The notes under the pieces were generated by a model. It made no database searches, had not been told where the DNA came from, and worked only from the letters and a program-made list of their open reading frames with translations. From assembly GCA_963921795.1 (NCBI GenBank), contig OY997649.1:30509555-30573554 (forward strand): a stretch of DNA of 64,000 bases, read 5' to 3'. The translations under genes were made by a program, and so were the position numbers. Below, piece by piece: positions 1-12,474 of the stretch. How positions within the stretch are numbered: the stretch's first letter is position 1; every line of letters starts with the position of its first letter. The DNA is from Nannobrachium achirus. Its lineage: Eukaryota > Chordata > Actinopteri > Myctophiformes > Myctophidae.

Positions 1-642
1 AAGTGCACAGTGGCTGAAATGTAGACATACAGTAGCAACCATGTGAAATATGATACAGCATACCTTAATACTCTTTCTAGTATTTAAATGATGGCCGTAC
101 ATTAAAAAATACACTACTGGGTAGTGGCTACCTGCCTAAAATATGGCCACACAGAGTACATTAAATGTCCAAAGTATATATTGTTTTACTTGTTCTGTTG
201 ATGATGACAGCTTAACTTCCTTTAATCAGGCCCATTATATCTCCCTTACTGATGACCAGGGCCATAAAATATTTATTGTGCGTATCTGTGTAATGAACAT
301 GAACACTAACAGAACTACTTTGTGTGTGCATGGTTTTGTTTGTTTACAGGTTTGCCTCTTGAACACCAGCACCATCCACAGAAATCATCTCTCTAAATCT
401 AAATTGGTTGTTTGGGAAAGGTTCTGAATGGAACGTGGCTGGTAGGTTGAATGGCTTTGATCACTCATTCAATGACTGCAAATGCCTTGAGCATTACCTA
501 GGATGCTGTCTCCAGATACATTTAAATTGAAAGGCCAGAAACTAATTACCAACTGTGACTGCCTTGACAAAACTCCTGCCTCTAACTCATTTTCCCCATC
601 AAACAGAAGAGGGGGAAGGGATGCTGGGATATATCAGAATCA

Positions 643-950
643 AGTCTCACTCTCCCTCTCCATTTCCTTCTTACTTCCATCTTTTGCCCATCTCTTCCTT
701 TCTTCCCTTCTGCTAACCCCCAAACTCCCTTTCCCCCTTCTCTTCGCCAGATAACTGCCTCCCTGTACTCACTAAATCTCCCTTCCCTTCAGCTTTCTCC
801 ACTAACCTCCACGTCCCTACACAACATCTGCCTCTCCTTCTCCCTTTCTGTCTTCACCCTCTTTCGATTGCTCTCCAACCATCTCTCTTTCCATAAACCT
901 ACAATAACTGTCCCTCCCGCTTCACTCTCCCCCTGTTTCCCTTTCTTAAC
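643..950. repeat. Pyrimidine-rich tract
   Basis: About 300 bases are very strongly C+T on the plus strand, made of irregular CTCTCC and CCTTTCT blocks rather than a clean microsatellite. It is a low-complexity tract. I see no splice acceptor and exon pairing that would make it part of a gene. Confidence 0.6.
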
Positions 951-1673
951 GGAAAACCATTCACGCAAAAGTGCACAGTGGCTCAGTGGTCAAGAGGTAA
1001 ATTGAATCTCAGAAGACAAGAGAGCCACACAGTTGGTGGCTGATTTATTTACAAGGTAGCTGATGGGGGCCACAGAGGTCCACATTGGGATTCAGGGGAA
1101 ATGGCCTCTAAACCCAAGTTGATGTGACTCTGATGAATCTTATTTAATACCTGCTGCTTTAGACTACATATACTCAAGGTGTTTGTGTCTGTGGTACTGT
1201 ATTGCACGTTTCCAATGCATGGTTTTGGGAAGAACTATTATATTAGTGCTGGCAGAAATCGTCCAGGTATCGTCTGGTCAAGACGAGTTCTTCTATAAGG
1301 TGAATCGTCCGAAAAGTCCCTTTCTAACACATGGTACCGTACTTGTCTTAGGCATATATAGAGTTATAATATTTATTGAGGGCGGATGCCCCGCCCCCAG
1401 CTATTCTGAGGCTTCAATCCCCGCAGTTCTGGGGGCTTGGTCCTAGGTAGATTATTGGGTACCCGAGTAACCAATGTCAGAACAGCATCACGAGGGGATT
1501 CTCTAACTCCTTTCTAACACATGGTACTTACTACTTGTTCAACTCAACTTAATTTTGGCAGGTACTTAATCCACTTTAATTACAATGAAGTTGCTTATAG
1601 CAACAGCCAATGCTCTGAGCAGCAGAACGTGAAAAAACAAAGGCAACTTCTCTACAGTTCAATGTGTTTTGCA

Positions 1674-1870
1674 AGAATCGGCCTCATGGTGGCGCTAGAA
1701 GAGGGCCATGTGAGAAATGAGGGATGGAGGTTGTGGTTTGGCAGCCAAGGAGTGTGTGTGCAAAGTTTGCTATGGATAGGGGCAACGGTGGCGGAGATGA
1801 GTAGGGGAAAAGTGTGACCTGTGACGTAACTGACAGACAGACTGACAGCCGGTGGAGGTTTTGATAGTAA
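1674..1870 (+). repeat. Fragment of TGGTGGCGCTA-type repeat
   Basis: The phrase GGCCTCATGGTGGCGCTAGA is followed by CATGTGAGAAATGAGGG and later by a GGGGCAACGGTGGCGGAGAT segment. The same order of phrases occurs in the satellite-like unit around 29770-30200, so this is a solitary diverged relative of the array inside the large hAT-like element. It is non-coding. Confidence 0.55.
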
Positions 1871-2690
1871 CTGCGACCTGACGGTCGCAAACATTTTAGC
1901 TGAGAAATGTAAATAAATGTATAATTTTCACAATGGCTAGTTTAAATGTTAACGGTATCAAGTCTGTCCCGACGCTAGTGACAATTATTTCCATGCTCAG
2001 ATTGTTTGGAACCTCGATGGAGGTGATACCAAAAAAAGTGCCAGTTACTCTAATAGAATACACCCCAAACCAGTGTCAAACCAGATGGAAGCCCACTCAC
2101 TCTGTTGCATTTGTATTCCCAGATGTGTCTGCCTGCACGAGACTGTCATTTGAGCATACAATGATCAGCATACTGATAATTCTGCATACGGTTTGTATGA
2201 GAATGTAAGCCAGAGATGTCATTCTGAGGGACGGGGTAGAATTCAAAAACATCCCTATGAGACAAATTCTTTCATAGAGAAAACGGAATTAGTCTCACTC
2301 AAGTCAAGAGCGGCACAAAAAAAAATCAATTGCTGCAAAACAGTTTGAAACACTCTGCCATCACATTTGAGTTTGTATCGCTGGAAATGGATTACTGTGG
2401 CGCAAATACAGGGAAAAGCCCCCCCCAAGAAAGTTGGTTGGAAAGAAAGAAGGAAAGAAAGAAAGCTCAAATGCCAATCTCGTTGCAATGAGGCATTTGT
2501 GTTCTTTAGGCTGTCAGTAGTGTTACATTGATGTATGAATATATCATTTGGTAATTGATTGGGTGGTGTGCCAAAGGCCCTTGTTAATATTTCACTTGAC
2601 CTCTCGCCAAATTGGAGTTTATCATTTCTGACAGAGGACTTCAGTCAGCAGAGGAATGATGCAAGATGTGAAATGAAAAGTCGGTACCCC

Positions 2691-2751
2691 ACCCCCCCCC
2701 CACACACACATACACACACACACACACAAACACGCACGCACATACACACAC
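2691..2751. repeat. (CA)n microsatellite
   Basis: A poly-C run leads into an interrupted CA repeat with CG and TA variants. It generates short Cys/Val or His/Thr open frames that are not genes. Confidence 0.9.
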
Positions 2752-3571
2752 ATTTTCATTACAGATGCAATGTACAACCTGCCTGAGGTGAAGCACAAGG
2801 AGGTACACAGGGGCCCTCTGAATTTCAATCATAAAACCAATGAACTTTATCTGTTAAGCCCTTTTTTGAGGATCTGCCACAAGGTGTACAGTTGCACACG
2901 TGTACATCAAGGTTATTATATTGTACCAATATTGAAGTAACAACTAAAGCTAGGTGATATTATAGTTTACTGAAATAAAAATAAAAATGACTTAGAAAAC
3001 AAGACATGTATTTGGCTGGGCATTATATGCGGATTTGTGGTAAATTTGTTAGAGGGATATTAATGATATACAAAGGATTTATAATGTGAATTTCTGGTTA
3101 TGAAATGTTGATCTGTAATTTCCCATTGTGATACCAGTAATGGGTTGTTAAAGTTCACTGGAAGTAGCTATCACATAACATAATGGTTACGCTATTTAGA
3201 TTTTAAAAATGAGTTTTAAATGTAGCTGCAAGAGTAATACTTTCATGTCACTGAACACATGCCACCACATTTGAATAATGTTAATATTGAGTCCAAAACT
3301 GTGCATGTTTGATATTATTGTTGTTTTTTTCCCGTAATGGGCCTTCACTTAGTTTCTAAACACAGTTAAGTGGTCTCAGTCTGCTTCTCCTGAATAAATA
3401 AAGCAAAACAAGCCTCTCTTGTGCCTCAGTTGAATAGGGGTCATTTGATTGATGTTGATCGAAAGCTGCTGCTATTTTAGGCTGTGTCCATGTTGGTGCA
3501 ACACACTCAGGTGCTACTTGAGAGAAAATCCATGATGGTATAATACTTACATTGAATGTATTATTATAACA

Positions 3572-4008
3572 TCAAAGCTATACTGTGTAAGTTGCTAAAC
3601 TAGTGGTCAGTAGCGGTATTGCTGTTTTCGGACGTTTTTCGCCCGGTGTCGCCGCGGACCACCGGAGCGGGGCCGCAAACCACCGCGACCGATACGATTC
3701 CGTAGAGGGGTAGAACGTAATTTTCTGGCCAGGATTTGGGGAGTAAGAGGCAAGAATCCTTCACCATCGTAAACACTGTAGCTGAGGGTGGCTACTTCCT
3801 GAAGAGACGGCCAGACACGCTGTGATTGGCCGGTAGTGTATCATGTGTGTATGATCCGCGATGTGATTGGCCAACGTATACACAATGTATACAGATGATG
3901 CAGATGACGTAATTTTGCCGGGAGTGAGTGTTCTAAAACTTTAGCGATTTAATAGTTAGGACAACTTTAAGATTTGTTTTATAAAAAAGTTACATAGTAT
4001 AACTTTAA
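3572..4008. mobile_element. TTAA-type MITE with GC-rich core (candidate)
   Basis: The left end AAAGCTATACTGTGTAAGTT and the right end, read in reverse (AAAGTTATACTATGTAACTT), form an imperfect terminal inverted repeat of about 20 bp. The right end is followed by TTAA. The left end is preceded by TCAA, which could be a mutated TTAA. The interior is unusually GC-rich and CpG-rich for this neighbourhood and carries two ATTGG boxes (3825, 3866) and a TGACGTAA box (3905). No coding frame is present. The family assignment rests on the ends only. Confidence 0.5.
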
Positions 4009-4429
4009 ATGTGCAATTGTTATATTTTTTACTATTGTTTATGCTTCACGGTTCTCTTGCATCAAGAATCAAGAAGGTGGAGCCAGTCAATAGCCAAGTC
4101 TTTAGGTATGCCAAACAACACGTTACCTTTTTCAACCTAACTTTAGGTCTGGAATTGCTATGACATCCACTTTGTATGAAATGAATACTAAAGCTAATAA
4201 AATCTGTAATAAAACTAAACATCTTTAAACAATAAAAACTTTAAAATAGCAAACCCTATCTGGAAACAAAATATTTTAAACTAAACTGAACAAAAATAAT
4301 TTATTAAATTAATAAATAAACAAACAAACAAAGAACAACAAAAAAACTATACTTACTCTGGTGTACACTGGAATTTTATATACAGTTTCTATGAATCACA
4401 TTACTTCTAATCTTCTATATTGGCCTTTA

Positions 4430-4700
4430 GATTGTATATTTATGGTTTCCATTTTCTATAGTATTATGTGAAAAGGTAGTGTGTGTACTGTATGTATGTG
4501 TATTGTGTAACATGTACTGTAATATGCATGTAGGTAATGTACCATTGTAATGTGTAATATACAGTATGTACATATAGTTTATGTACCATGTAATGTGTAA
4601 TGTATGTGTACTGTACATATTGTAATATGTATGTAAATGTAATATGTTTGTACAGCATGCAATATGCATTAGGTACAGTCATATGTAGTAGATAGGTAGG
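4430..4700. repeat. TGTA-rich low-complexity tract
   Basis: Overlapping TGTAATGTGTAATRTAC-like words recur without a fixed period. The minus-strand open frames here translate to Tyr/His/Thr-rich nonsense that follows from this composition. Confidence 0.65.
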
Positions 4701-5188
4701 TAACCCACGCTTCCCCACCATTAAGGCGATAATTCAATCTCCATTTCTACTCTCTATGACCTGTAATATAATTTTGTATGATGAGATGGTATCATAAAGG
4801 AGTCAGGGAAGCAGAAAAGGAGAAATAGAGAGAGAGAGCTGATAGGATAGGGTAGCAGTGCTGACAGTGAAATAGTACCCCTACACCCCCCACCCCCAGC
4901 AGGGACAGGGGATGGCTACGATTGGTGAGATATTATCTCCTGTGACACCCTTGTGTGTAGTAGAATCCCCGTGCGGAGGCCCAGGCCTGGAAGCATTGTT
5001 GGAATTGATTTAGTTAACGGTAGCCCAATCTTTGGACACTCTGCTCCTATTGATTGTGGCTTCAAATCAGAAAATTCGAACAGAACTCAGCCGGGTATTT
5101 AATTAAAACTCAAAAGAGGGGAATGACTGACATTGCGGACAGGGCTAGTTGCAAGAAATCAATTGTGCAATGCAAATTAGTTTCAAAT

Positions 5189-5213
5189 CCCACACACACA
5201 CACACACACACAC
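5189..5213. repeat. (CA)n microsatellite
   Basis: Short uninterrupted CA repeat of about 12 units. Confidence 0.9.
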
Positions 5214-5261
5214 TCAATTCACCCTTCCCTTCCCCCCTTTCCTCTTCTGCTTTCATTTATT

Positions 5262-5302
5262 TGCGTGCGTGCGTGAGTGCGTGTGCGTGTGTGTATGTGT
5301 GG
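5262..5302. repeat. (GT/GC)n microsatellite
   Basis: Alternating GCGT and GTGT units, an imperfect purine-pyrimidine alternation that could adopt Z-DNA. Confidence 0.85.
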
Positions 5303-5399
5303 TTGCATTCTTAACCCCGGGCACAGCTCCATCTTATTCAGCACTTAGGAAGATAAGCAAATGTTTTTAAGCTCATTAGTAAAAAATGCTTTCCCTTGC

Positions 5400-5900
5400 T
5401 ATCGGATTCCCGCCCTATTTTCACGTCGTCCAATAAATGGCTGTCGATTGCGCCTAATATGAAGAGGAGAAATTTAATGGACCTCTTGCATCCGATGAAT
5501 GAGACACGACACATCACAGCATGGCAAGGGAGCGAGGGTTATGACACTGTTAGACCCCTTAGTACTAAAGAGTGTGGTAATAGGGCCAAATCTAAGACCA
5601 TTTCAATGAGATTATTGCAGGTGGCAAATTGCTAGTTAATAGGACATTAGCATAGTTCTGCGTAGGAAAAAGTTCCTTTCATCACTATTACAGTACCATG
5701 CAGATTCCTCCCTGCTGCATAATGTCCAGTGAAAACAGTCTGGCCATGACCCCTGTTACCTTCCCCGAAGCTAATAGGGTGTAATCATTGATAATTGGCA
5801 GCCAGCAGCATCCACAACGCAAAGTGATTAATGCTAATTAAGATTGGACGGCATGTGTGAGTGTTTGTTTTATGTGATTGTGCATGTCCGACCTTGCCTG
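5400..5900. other. Candidate conserved non-coding DNA
   Basis: Complex, repeat-free sequence with clustered homeodomain-type words (TTAATGCTAATTAAG near 5830, GTAATCATTGATAATTGG near 5780). Its texture differs from the surrounding transposons and would suit a developmental enhancer. Conservation cannot be judged from one sequence, so this is only a pointer. Confidence 0.25.
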
Positions 5901-6044
5901 GTCTCTGCTCTGCTCATATATAACCCATAATTTGGTCTGACATGACCTGTCATTTTGGTTCAGAATTCCTTTGTGATCTATGTACTGTGGGTACAGTATA
6001 TTGATAACAGTAATCATAATGTAGTCAAGCAGTCAGTCAAGAGT

Positions 6045-6292
6045 GCATTATAATGCACTATGAGTGTCCTGATAATGCATTATAGATGTGGTCTTCATAA
6101 GTATTCATAAGATCATCCATAGAAGACATGGACTTAAGTAATTATAATGTTGTATGACTGTTGACATAGTGCATCATAAAGCATTATGTGTGTTTATGAG
6201 TGTAGTTATGAAGCATTATGAATGCATTATAATGCATAATGAATGCCCTCATATTGCATCATGAATGTGGGCTTCATAGAAAGTGTTACCGT
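6045..6292. repeat. TAATGCATTA palindromic motif array
   Basis: The words GCATTATAATGCA, ATGAATGCATTATAATGC and similar recur every 20-60 bases and end in a TTCATAGAAAGTGTTACC phrase. This is a degenerate minisatellite-like or decayed MITE tract built from a self-complementary decamer. No coding content is seen. Confidence 0.5.
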
Positions 6293-6333
6293 TATTTCAG
6301 TACTGTATGTTCTCTGGTTGTATTTACTTGTTT

Positions 6334-6805
6334 TAGGGGTGAGCGATATGGAAAAATACAATATCACGATATTTTCCCAAGCTGTATCACGATACACGAT
6401 TTTATCACGATTCTTTTCACGTTGGTTTTGATGGTTATTTTTCAAGTTACTTGACAAAAGCTAGACTCTCTGGGTTCCTTTCGGGAGGTCTAAATTGAAC
6501 TTTACAAGTATGTAACTGACAGTATACAAATGAAACCAAATGGACCCTTACGGGTACATTTGGTTTCATTTGTATACTATCAGAGTTAAGTGGAGATCTT
6601 GACATTTTAAAATTTGAGAACTACTGATTTAGACTAAAATGCAGGCTTAAATTGAATTCTGCAATGAATCTCTGTATTAACGATTAAACAGGAGTTTTTT
6701 ACAAGGCTCCCTCAATTGTATCACGATATATACAATATCTCTGAAAAGGCATATCATGGAGACATTGTATCGTCTCCACGATTATCACCATATCGCCCAC
6801 CCCTA
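6334..6805. mobile_element. hAT-like MITE, TAGGGGTGRGCGATATGG ends
   Basis: The left end TAGGGGTGAGCGATATGG is the inverse of the right end (CCATATCGCCCACCCCTA), an 18-bp terminal inverted repeat with one mismatch. The interior repeats ATATCACGATAT-type words near both ends. A clean internal stem-loop lies at about 6518-6583 around TACCCGTAAGGG-like sequence. The flanking 8-mers match at only about 4 of 8 positions, so the target duplication has decayed or is misplaced. No transposase is present. Confidence 0.7.
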
Positions 6806-9138
6806 AGTTACATGTAGTAATGGTGAGCGAAGTAAGGGAAAGAAGAGCTGAGATAGAAAGATGGAGAGAAAGGAAAGACAGGGTGGGAGACCCAGAGGTC
6901 CAGCGGTCTGGTCTGGGGCGCCCTGACCTCTCCTGCATTTCAGTCGATGGTTCTGCTCGCTGTCAAGAAGTGTGGCGTCAGCACAGATGTGAGTGACAGA
7001 CAGAAAGGACGATGTCTGGTTTCTAGGGTTTGGGATTACATCTCCAAGGGCCAGAAAAGAAAAGTACTCCTCTATGCTAAGCAGCAGCTGTCAAGATCTG
7101 TGTGAACCCCAGTCACTGGAAACAATATTAACACTTATGTTGCAATGATTTTTTCTCTTCAATGTCTCGCGTTGCCATGGTTACCATAGACTTCCATGTA
7201 ATTGTGCAAGTGTGTAAAAAGTGCACGCCCATGCCTAGATGATGCACCACGTGTGTAGATGCTGTTCACAGCTTTCAAACAAAAAAATCCGCTTGGAAAT
7301 CCGTTCAGGCATTCATGATTTATCAGCCATTATGTTTTCTTCAGATGTAAACAAACATGGCTGCCATGTTTGAAAGAATGGGTTGGTATGGGGGTTAAAC
7401 ATGCAATTTCGCGATCGCGATCATGCCTAATACATTTCTGGAGGTCCCAAAAAAAAAATTTGAAAAAAAAATTTTTGATTTTGATTTTTCTTTTTTTTTT
7501 TTTTTTCAAAAACGGCCCAAACTCGGGAAACTCTGGGTTGGCACAGCACTAGTACCAATACAAACTCGGGAAACTCGGGGTTGGCACCATATGTGTTAAA
7601 ATGGGTGGGAAAACCAAAGTCACTGCAAAACTACAGATGTTGACTGTTTTTACTAAAGTTTTTTAATTTTCTGTATCCTTTGGAGTATGCACATGTAACG
7701 TCACATAACAATTACGAGTCAAATACAAGCTCATATAACCTAATCAAAACATATTAAAGATGCAAATTATTTTTTCAAACTGCAATCCTGTATTCATTTT
7801 TGGACATTTTCCATCGGTATTCAACACAAAAACTATGGTATTTAAAACAAATGAAGTTAGTCAAGTTTATAATTACAATATTGTTTCTGATTATTGCAGT
7901 TGCTGAAGTGGTAAATTCACTGGCAAGTAAGTCATGACATTAAAGTGAACACATGCTTAGAATTCAAAACAGCCCCTTTCTCCCAGTACGAAATGGATTG
8001 TGACTAAAGCACATTGTCTGTGTTTGCTATATGACCAGTTATTATGTGCTGCTCAAGGAATGCAAAAAAAGAAATCTGTTATTACATATATTTAGATGGA
8101 CAATAAAGAAGATGAGAGGAATGGTAGAGTATGGGGAAGGCACAAGAGGGCTCTGAAGGCAGGATTTAACCACTTGAACCCTATTCTGGGTGGCAAACAT
8201 TTGATGAAAATAGCCATACAGTGTCTCAATGTGTAGCTTTGTAGAGCTTGTAGATCGGCTACTTTCGTCAAAAAGTGTAGGGAGAAACCTACAGTGAGTG
8301 TAGGAGGAACTAATAGGACCCTGGGGGACCCCGCTCAACTGTGGTTTTAATGGACCAGGAGCGGTACATGTGGTTATGGAGGGAACCTTAACACCCAAAA
8401 TGATTTTACTGCTCTATTAATAAAAAGAAATTTGGGAGCATTAAGACGGTGCAGGGGTCTTTGCCATGCTGGCTTATGGTGGACATTTTTGCCAAAATTC
8501 CATTTTGACTTTTTTGACTGAGTGTAATTCAGCAATTGGGTCTTATGACCAAAATAAGAACATTATAATGGTGTGTAAAAAATAAAATCTAAATTTTCCA
8601 TGGACATGACCAAGTCTTGCCACAGACATATTGATGACAGTTTATCTGTTCTGATCCAGCACCCGTGGAAATGTTGGGATGTGCGTGCAGCGCACCTCTT
8701 CTTGACCCCTATGGAGGGAACCTTCTCATCCTGTATGCCATTGATGCAAGAAAAAGCCCCACTCTGTCTCATTCAACTCAGAGATTCTAAACACTATCTC
8801 CCTCTTCCACCAGAAAACATTGAACCTGTTCTGCCAAACTCTCTAGCTTCAGTTGTCATCTTTGACCTTCACGCCAATTCGATTTACCACTTCACTTCAT
8901 TCTAATCAGGACCTGGCAGCCATGCTAAAGGCAAACACTGTGTGTCTGAAACCGCATTTTAAAGCACTTTCCAGTCAGAATCTCGGAGAATAAGATTCTT
9001 CTACCATGACAGACAAAGATGTTCCTGGAGTGGAGACAGCGCCTTTAAAGCCGTGGGTAAGAAATATTCCATGTTGGTCTGGACAGCTCTGGCCAAGTAC
9101 TGTCTTTCCCTGACGCTTACAGTAACAAGTGCTAGGAG
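6806..9138. other. Gene-free DNA with repeat remnants
   Basis: A poly-A/poly-T block at 7448-7506 is followed by a direct repeat of AACTCGGGAAACTC and GGGTTGGCAC (about 7517 and 7561). 8167-8270 carries the TTAACCACTTGAACCCTAT end and a decayed copy of the shared hairpin. 8515-8600 matches 56210-56290 in phrases such as GAACATTATAATGGTGT. No gene is supported. Confidence 0.5.
8167..8270. mobile_element. Decayed TTAA element end with shared hairpin
   Basis: TTAACCACTTGAACCCTATT is followed about 20 bases later by GAAAATAGCC, then AGAGCTTGTAGATCGGCT, the two sides of the recurrent hairpin with a degraded loop. The same end-plus-hairpin association occurs in reverse at 61580-61659. This links the hairpin to another TTAA-ended family. 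The far end of the element is not recognisable. Confidence 0.45.
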
Positions 9139-9652
9139 CAGGGGCGTCACAAGGGGGGGAAAAGTGGAGTGGCCCAAGGTGGGCCTTAATTATTTTATAC
9201 TTTGGCTATTGAAAAAACAGCAGATATACAAGCTCAGAGCACGGCACATGTGCTTGTAGATCTGCTATTTGAAAAGTCGTGAAAATGTGTGCAAATCTTT
9301 GAATATATGTATTTTTTAAGCGAATATTTGTAATTCAAATTTTGCTTCAGGACGGTCCCTGGAACTAAATATTTTGAGATGGTGGTCCGTGGCCAAATAC
9401 ATATCATTTTTGGGGTCCTTCACATGAAAATGTTTGAGAACCACTGACAAAGAAACATAGGTTTTTCAAAAAACCTTAAAAGGATTTGAAATATTCAAAG
9501 ACTCACACATTTTTAAGATCTTTCAAAAATAGCAGATCTACAAGCTCGCAGCGCGGCTGTGAGCTTGTATATCTGCTATTTTTCAATAGTTAAAGCACAA
9601 GCCCGCAGTGTATCCTTGTACCCAGGGCCCAGAATTTGGTGCGGCACCCCTG
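9139..9652. mobile_element. hAT-like MITE with two hairpins (CAGGGGYG ends)
   Basis: The ends CAGGGGCGTCAC and GTGCGGCACCCCTG are inverted and flanked by an identical 8-bp duplication GCTAGGAG (9131-9138 and 9653-9660), the target size of hAT transposons. The 514-bp interior is non-coding. It contains two copies of the shared hairpin, at 9212-9270 and 9525-9583, in opposite orientation. Between them lies a segment matching a CAGTGGTTCTCAAAC-type element end (GGTCCCTGG ... TTTGAGAACCACTG). Related copies lie at 13386-13882 and 20739-20978. The superfamily call rests on target size and end sequence, as no transposase is present. Confidence 0.85.
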
Positions 9653-10679
9653 GCTAGGAGAGGTTGTTCCCTATATTCACCACGACCTGTCCACTGGTCT
9701 TCTCATTATCTTCCATAGATGAACCGCTAAGGCAGAGTTTTTGCTGTAATGCAGTTAATGAATGAATAAAATCTGACTCTAAAAAGAGCAAAGCAATACA
9801 GCATCTCTTAAAAGGTTATGATATAGGCTACATTACATATTCAGATGTATTGTTGTGTGTACAGTACAGTATGCATTTACGTACTAATGTTTTGAATTTA
9901 TTAAAATGTTTCACTGGGAAAAGTGCTAAAGCTCACCTACACAGTCGATTTGGCAGATGTCCACAGCAATCCTGTGTGACCAAACCAGCCCCTTGTGGTC
10001 AAGTCAGGCTTGTCTTGGCCCTGTGGAGTCTGTTTGAAGTACCGGTAGCTACTGATGTGCTGTTATTTATGCAGAGCGAGACCACAGGGACCACAAGCAG
10101 AAGGGCATGTGGCCTACATTCACACAGACTTTTAAAGAGCACAGCTCATTTCCAAGTTTAACAAAGGGCAAAAGTACACAGATGGCACGACCGCGTCATT
10201 TACAGATGTGGCCATTGAGACAGTCAACGCGCTTTGTATGTTTGAACTTGTATCTTGTACAACAACTGAGGAAATTGGAACTCCAATTCCCTTACCCTTT
10301 TAGACAAGGATTGTTGAAAGTGTGCCATAATATGCATAGTCAGTCCTGTCAATGACATAACAAACAATAGGCTGCAGTAGCTGTAATAGTTTTAGATAGT
10401 TAGAGAAGAGACACACAGTAGGTATTTGTATCTAAATGGCTACCACTGTGGACTCTATGGAACCTCTAAAAAGTATACCGTGCTTGTATTTTACATTTTA
10501 CAAGGCAATCACAACCCTTGCACTCTTTCGCTCTGCTCTCTGGTCTGGAATACACAATACATATTATGATTACTTTTGAGGGGCTATTCTCCCTCTGGGT
10601 CACAGTGGCACCTAAAATAGTGCAACGTCACATGCTGTTCTGACAACACCCGAGAAAGGCCTGCTTTTTACTCCCTGCG

Positions 10680-11190
10680 TGTCAAAAACCCTACGTAGCC
10701 TGGCTGTCAGGGGGAATTAATTACACACTCACCAACTTACCAGCTTCGACTGCAAACACAATGAGTTCAATGCAAACAAACAAACAGTGGTCAGCATTCA
10801 TTCCTACAGATGAATAAAACAACATCAGTCATTATCCACACCTCTCATCTCCCTCTCGTCTAGGCTGCTGCATTTTGCCCGGAATTTGCTGACGGCCTTT
10901 ATTGTGCAGCTCGATATCAGTTGCAAAAATAAAAAAATAAAGAAAATCATTATCTTTCTTTGTCTAAATGATCTTCTCGCTGTAAGATGCTCGACCATAG
11001 TTTCACTCTCTCGTGTGCCTGCGCTCACAAATGAATAAATGCATAATGCATCATTGTAATGTGGGGCATTCGGCTTCTGAATAGCACAGATTGAAATAAA
11101 TTGGCTGTGATGAAAAAGATAAAGATAATTTTATGTCAGGTTTTGTCTATGCAATGAACACAAACGGCGGTTATGATGATGATCACATAC
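10680..11190. other. Candidate conserved non-coding DNA
   Basis: Repeat-free sequence with words such as GGAATTAATTACACAC, TGCATAATGCATCATTG and GATAAAGATAATTTTATG. Both strands are interrupted by stops at a non-coding frequency. The texture suits a regulatory element. Conservation is untested. Confidence 0.25.
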
Positions 11191-11523
11191 AACTGTGGTA
11201 CCAACACAAGGAGAAAATAATTATATTCTTAGATTCATTTGGCACATCAATAGTTTGTTTTATGCAGAAGGGGAATTTGATTCCTTTAAACACATGAACC
11301 TTCATCAAGTAAATGTAAAATTATTATCGTTAGATGCATCTATTTTTCACTCGGCTTGTTTCCATGCGAGAATGAAAGAAAGGTCTTCATATGCAGATGA
11401 GTAATGGCACCAAGGCAGTTATGAGGTGTCACATGGCACATTTAAATTCATGTTCAACAAGTTGATAAAGAACAAAGCACCCAGTACAGTATACCTTTCA
11501 AAAACAAACAGCATGAGCAATAT

Positions 11524-12058
11524 GTACTGTAGGTGCAATATTCTTGTTGAATATTGCAACGTGCAGCCACATTTTATGGACCAAAAGCAACAATCTCAAT
11601 TTTCATTAAGTTGGATGTCATTTTGTCACATTCAGGCAATTGTTGAGGTTTAAGGAGACTGGTATACCCTGGTTTTATGTTAACACCAGTAAGACTCCCT
11701 AATCGGGAGATAAGCGACCGCCACGTCGCATGCACAAACTTTAGAAGGAAATCATAGCGAATCAGGAGGGAATATGGGAAATGGGACAGATCCATGTTGA
11801 TGACAAGACTTTAGATATACTGTGTACCACTTTGCATGATTTTCGGCCAACATCTGTAGGAGCAGTGTCCAAGAATTTGTCTTGCAAAAAACGGCCTGAT
11901 GGTGGCGCTAAATGGGACAGATGCATGTTGATGACATGACTGTAGAGATACTGTGTACCGCTTTGCGTGAAAAATATGTTATATCATTCTGGATACACAT
12001 TGTTGTACTGTAGGCGCTATATTCTTGTTGAAAATTGCGACGTGCGGCCACATTTTAT
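11524..12058 (+). repeat. Duplicated dispersed-repeat segments
   Basis: A segment of about 54 bp at 11524-11577 (TACTGTAGGTGCAATATTCT ...) recurs diverged at 12005-12058. A segment of about 59 bp beginning AATGGGACAGAT at 11780 recurs at 11911. The second lies just after GGCCTGATGGTGGCGCTA, the motif of the large satellite-like array. 11599-11685 also matches 25505-25599. Together this is a partly tandem cluster of an unclassified non-coding repeat. Confidence 0.6.
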
Positions 12059-12474
12059 ATGCATAGAGCATCCGTTCTCCACCATCCACCCCGTGCCAGT
12101 GAAAGTGTGGAAAAAGCAGAATAAGAGATGGTTCTCTCCTTTCACCAGAGCAGGGGCCTTGTGATCCTTGAGCTGAAGGAGCTTTGCTCTCCCCGGACAC
12201 GCTTTCCTGCACACGCAGCAGTAGCGGGGGAACTCAACCCTGATTGGAGCGGACAGACTGGCCGAGCGTGCCAGCAGTCGTGCTCGGGACCCGGCCATAC
12301 ACTGTTCAACCCTGGCAGGGACAGCAGGTCTGCAGGGCTCTGATTGGCAGCGGAGCACAGCAAGGCTCACTAGCAGGGCACCTGATGACAGCAGGCTTTC
12401 AGCCAAGATAAGGCTGTACGTCTTGACTCTGGCCACATGACAGCCGGTCATAATCAAGCATCCTCGCCTGAATA

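Larger units (their letters stand above)
1..3571. other. Gene-free left flank
   Basis: No coding region is supported. The open frames here are under 100 codons and have no recognisable domain. The stretch holds a pyrimidine-rich tract, a fragment of a TGGTGGCGCTA-type repeat and a (CA)n microsatellite, which are listed separately. A 15-bp string (AAGTGCACAGTGGCT) occurs at base 1 and again near 970. A phrase of about 18 bp (CCTTTCTAACACATGGTA) occurs near 1318 and again near 1510. Both hint at old dispersed repeats that I cannot classify. Confidence 0.6.
4009..6044. other. Gene-free, AT-rich then mixed DNA
   Basis: 4009-4430 is AT-rich and featureless. 4430-4700 is low-complexity TGTA-rich DNA. 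Two microsatellites lie near 5190 and 5262. 5400-5900 is complex single-copy-looking DNA with several TAAT motifs and is listed as a candidate conserved element. No gene is supported. Confidence 0.55.
9653..12474. other. Gene-free DNA, partly candidate conserved, partly repeats
   Basis: 9661-10680 shows nothing I can name. 10680-11190 is complex and TAAT/ATTA-rich and is listed as a candidate conserved element. 11500-12065 holds short duplicated repeat segments. 12066-12474 is GC-richer unique DNA with overlapping short open frames on both strands and no recognisable protein. Confidence 0.5.
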
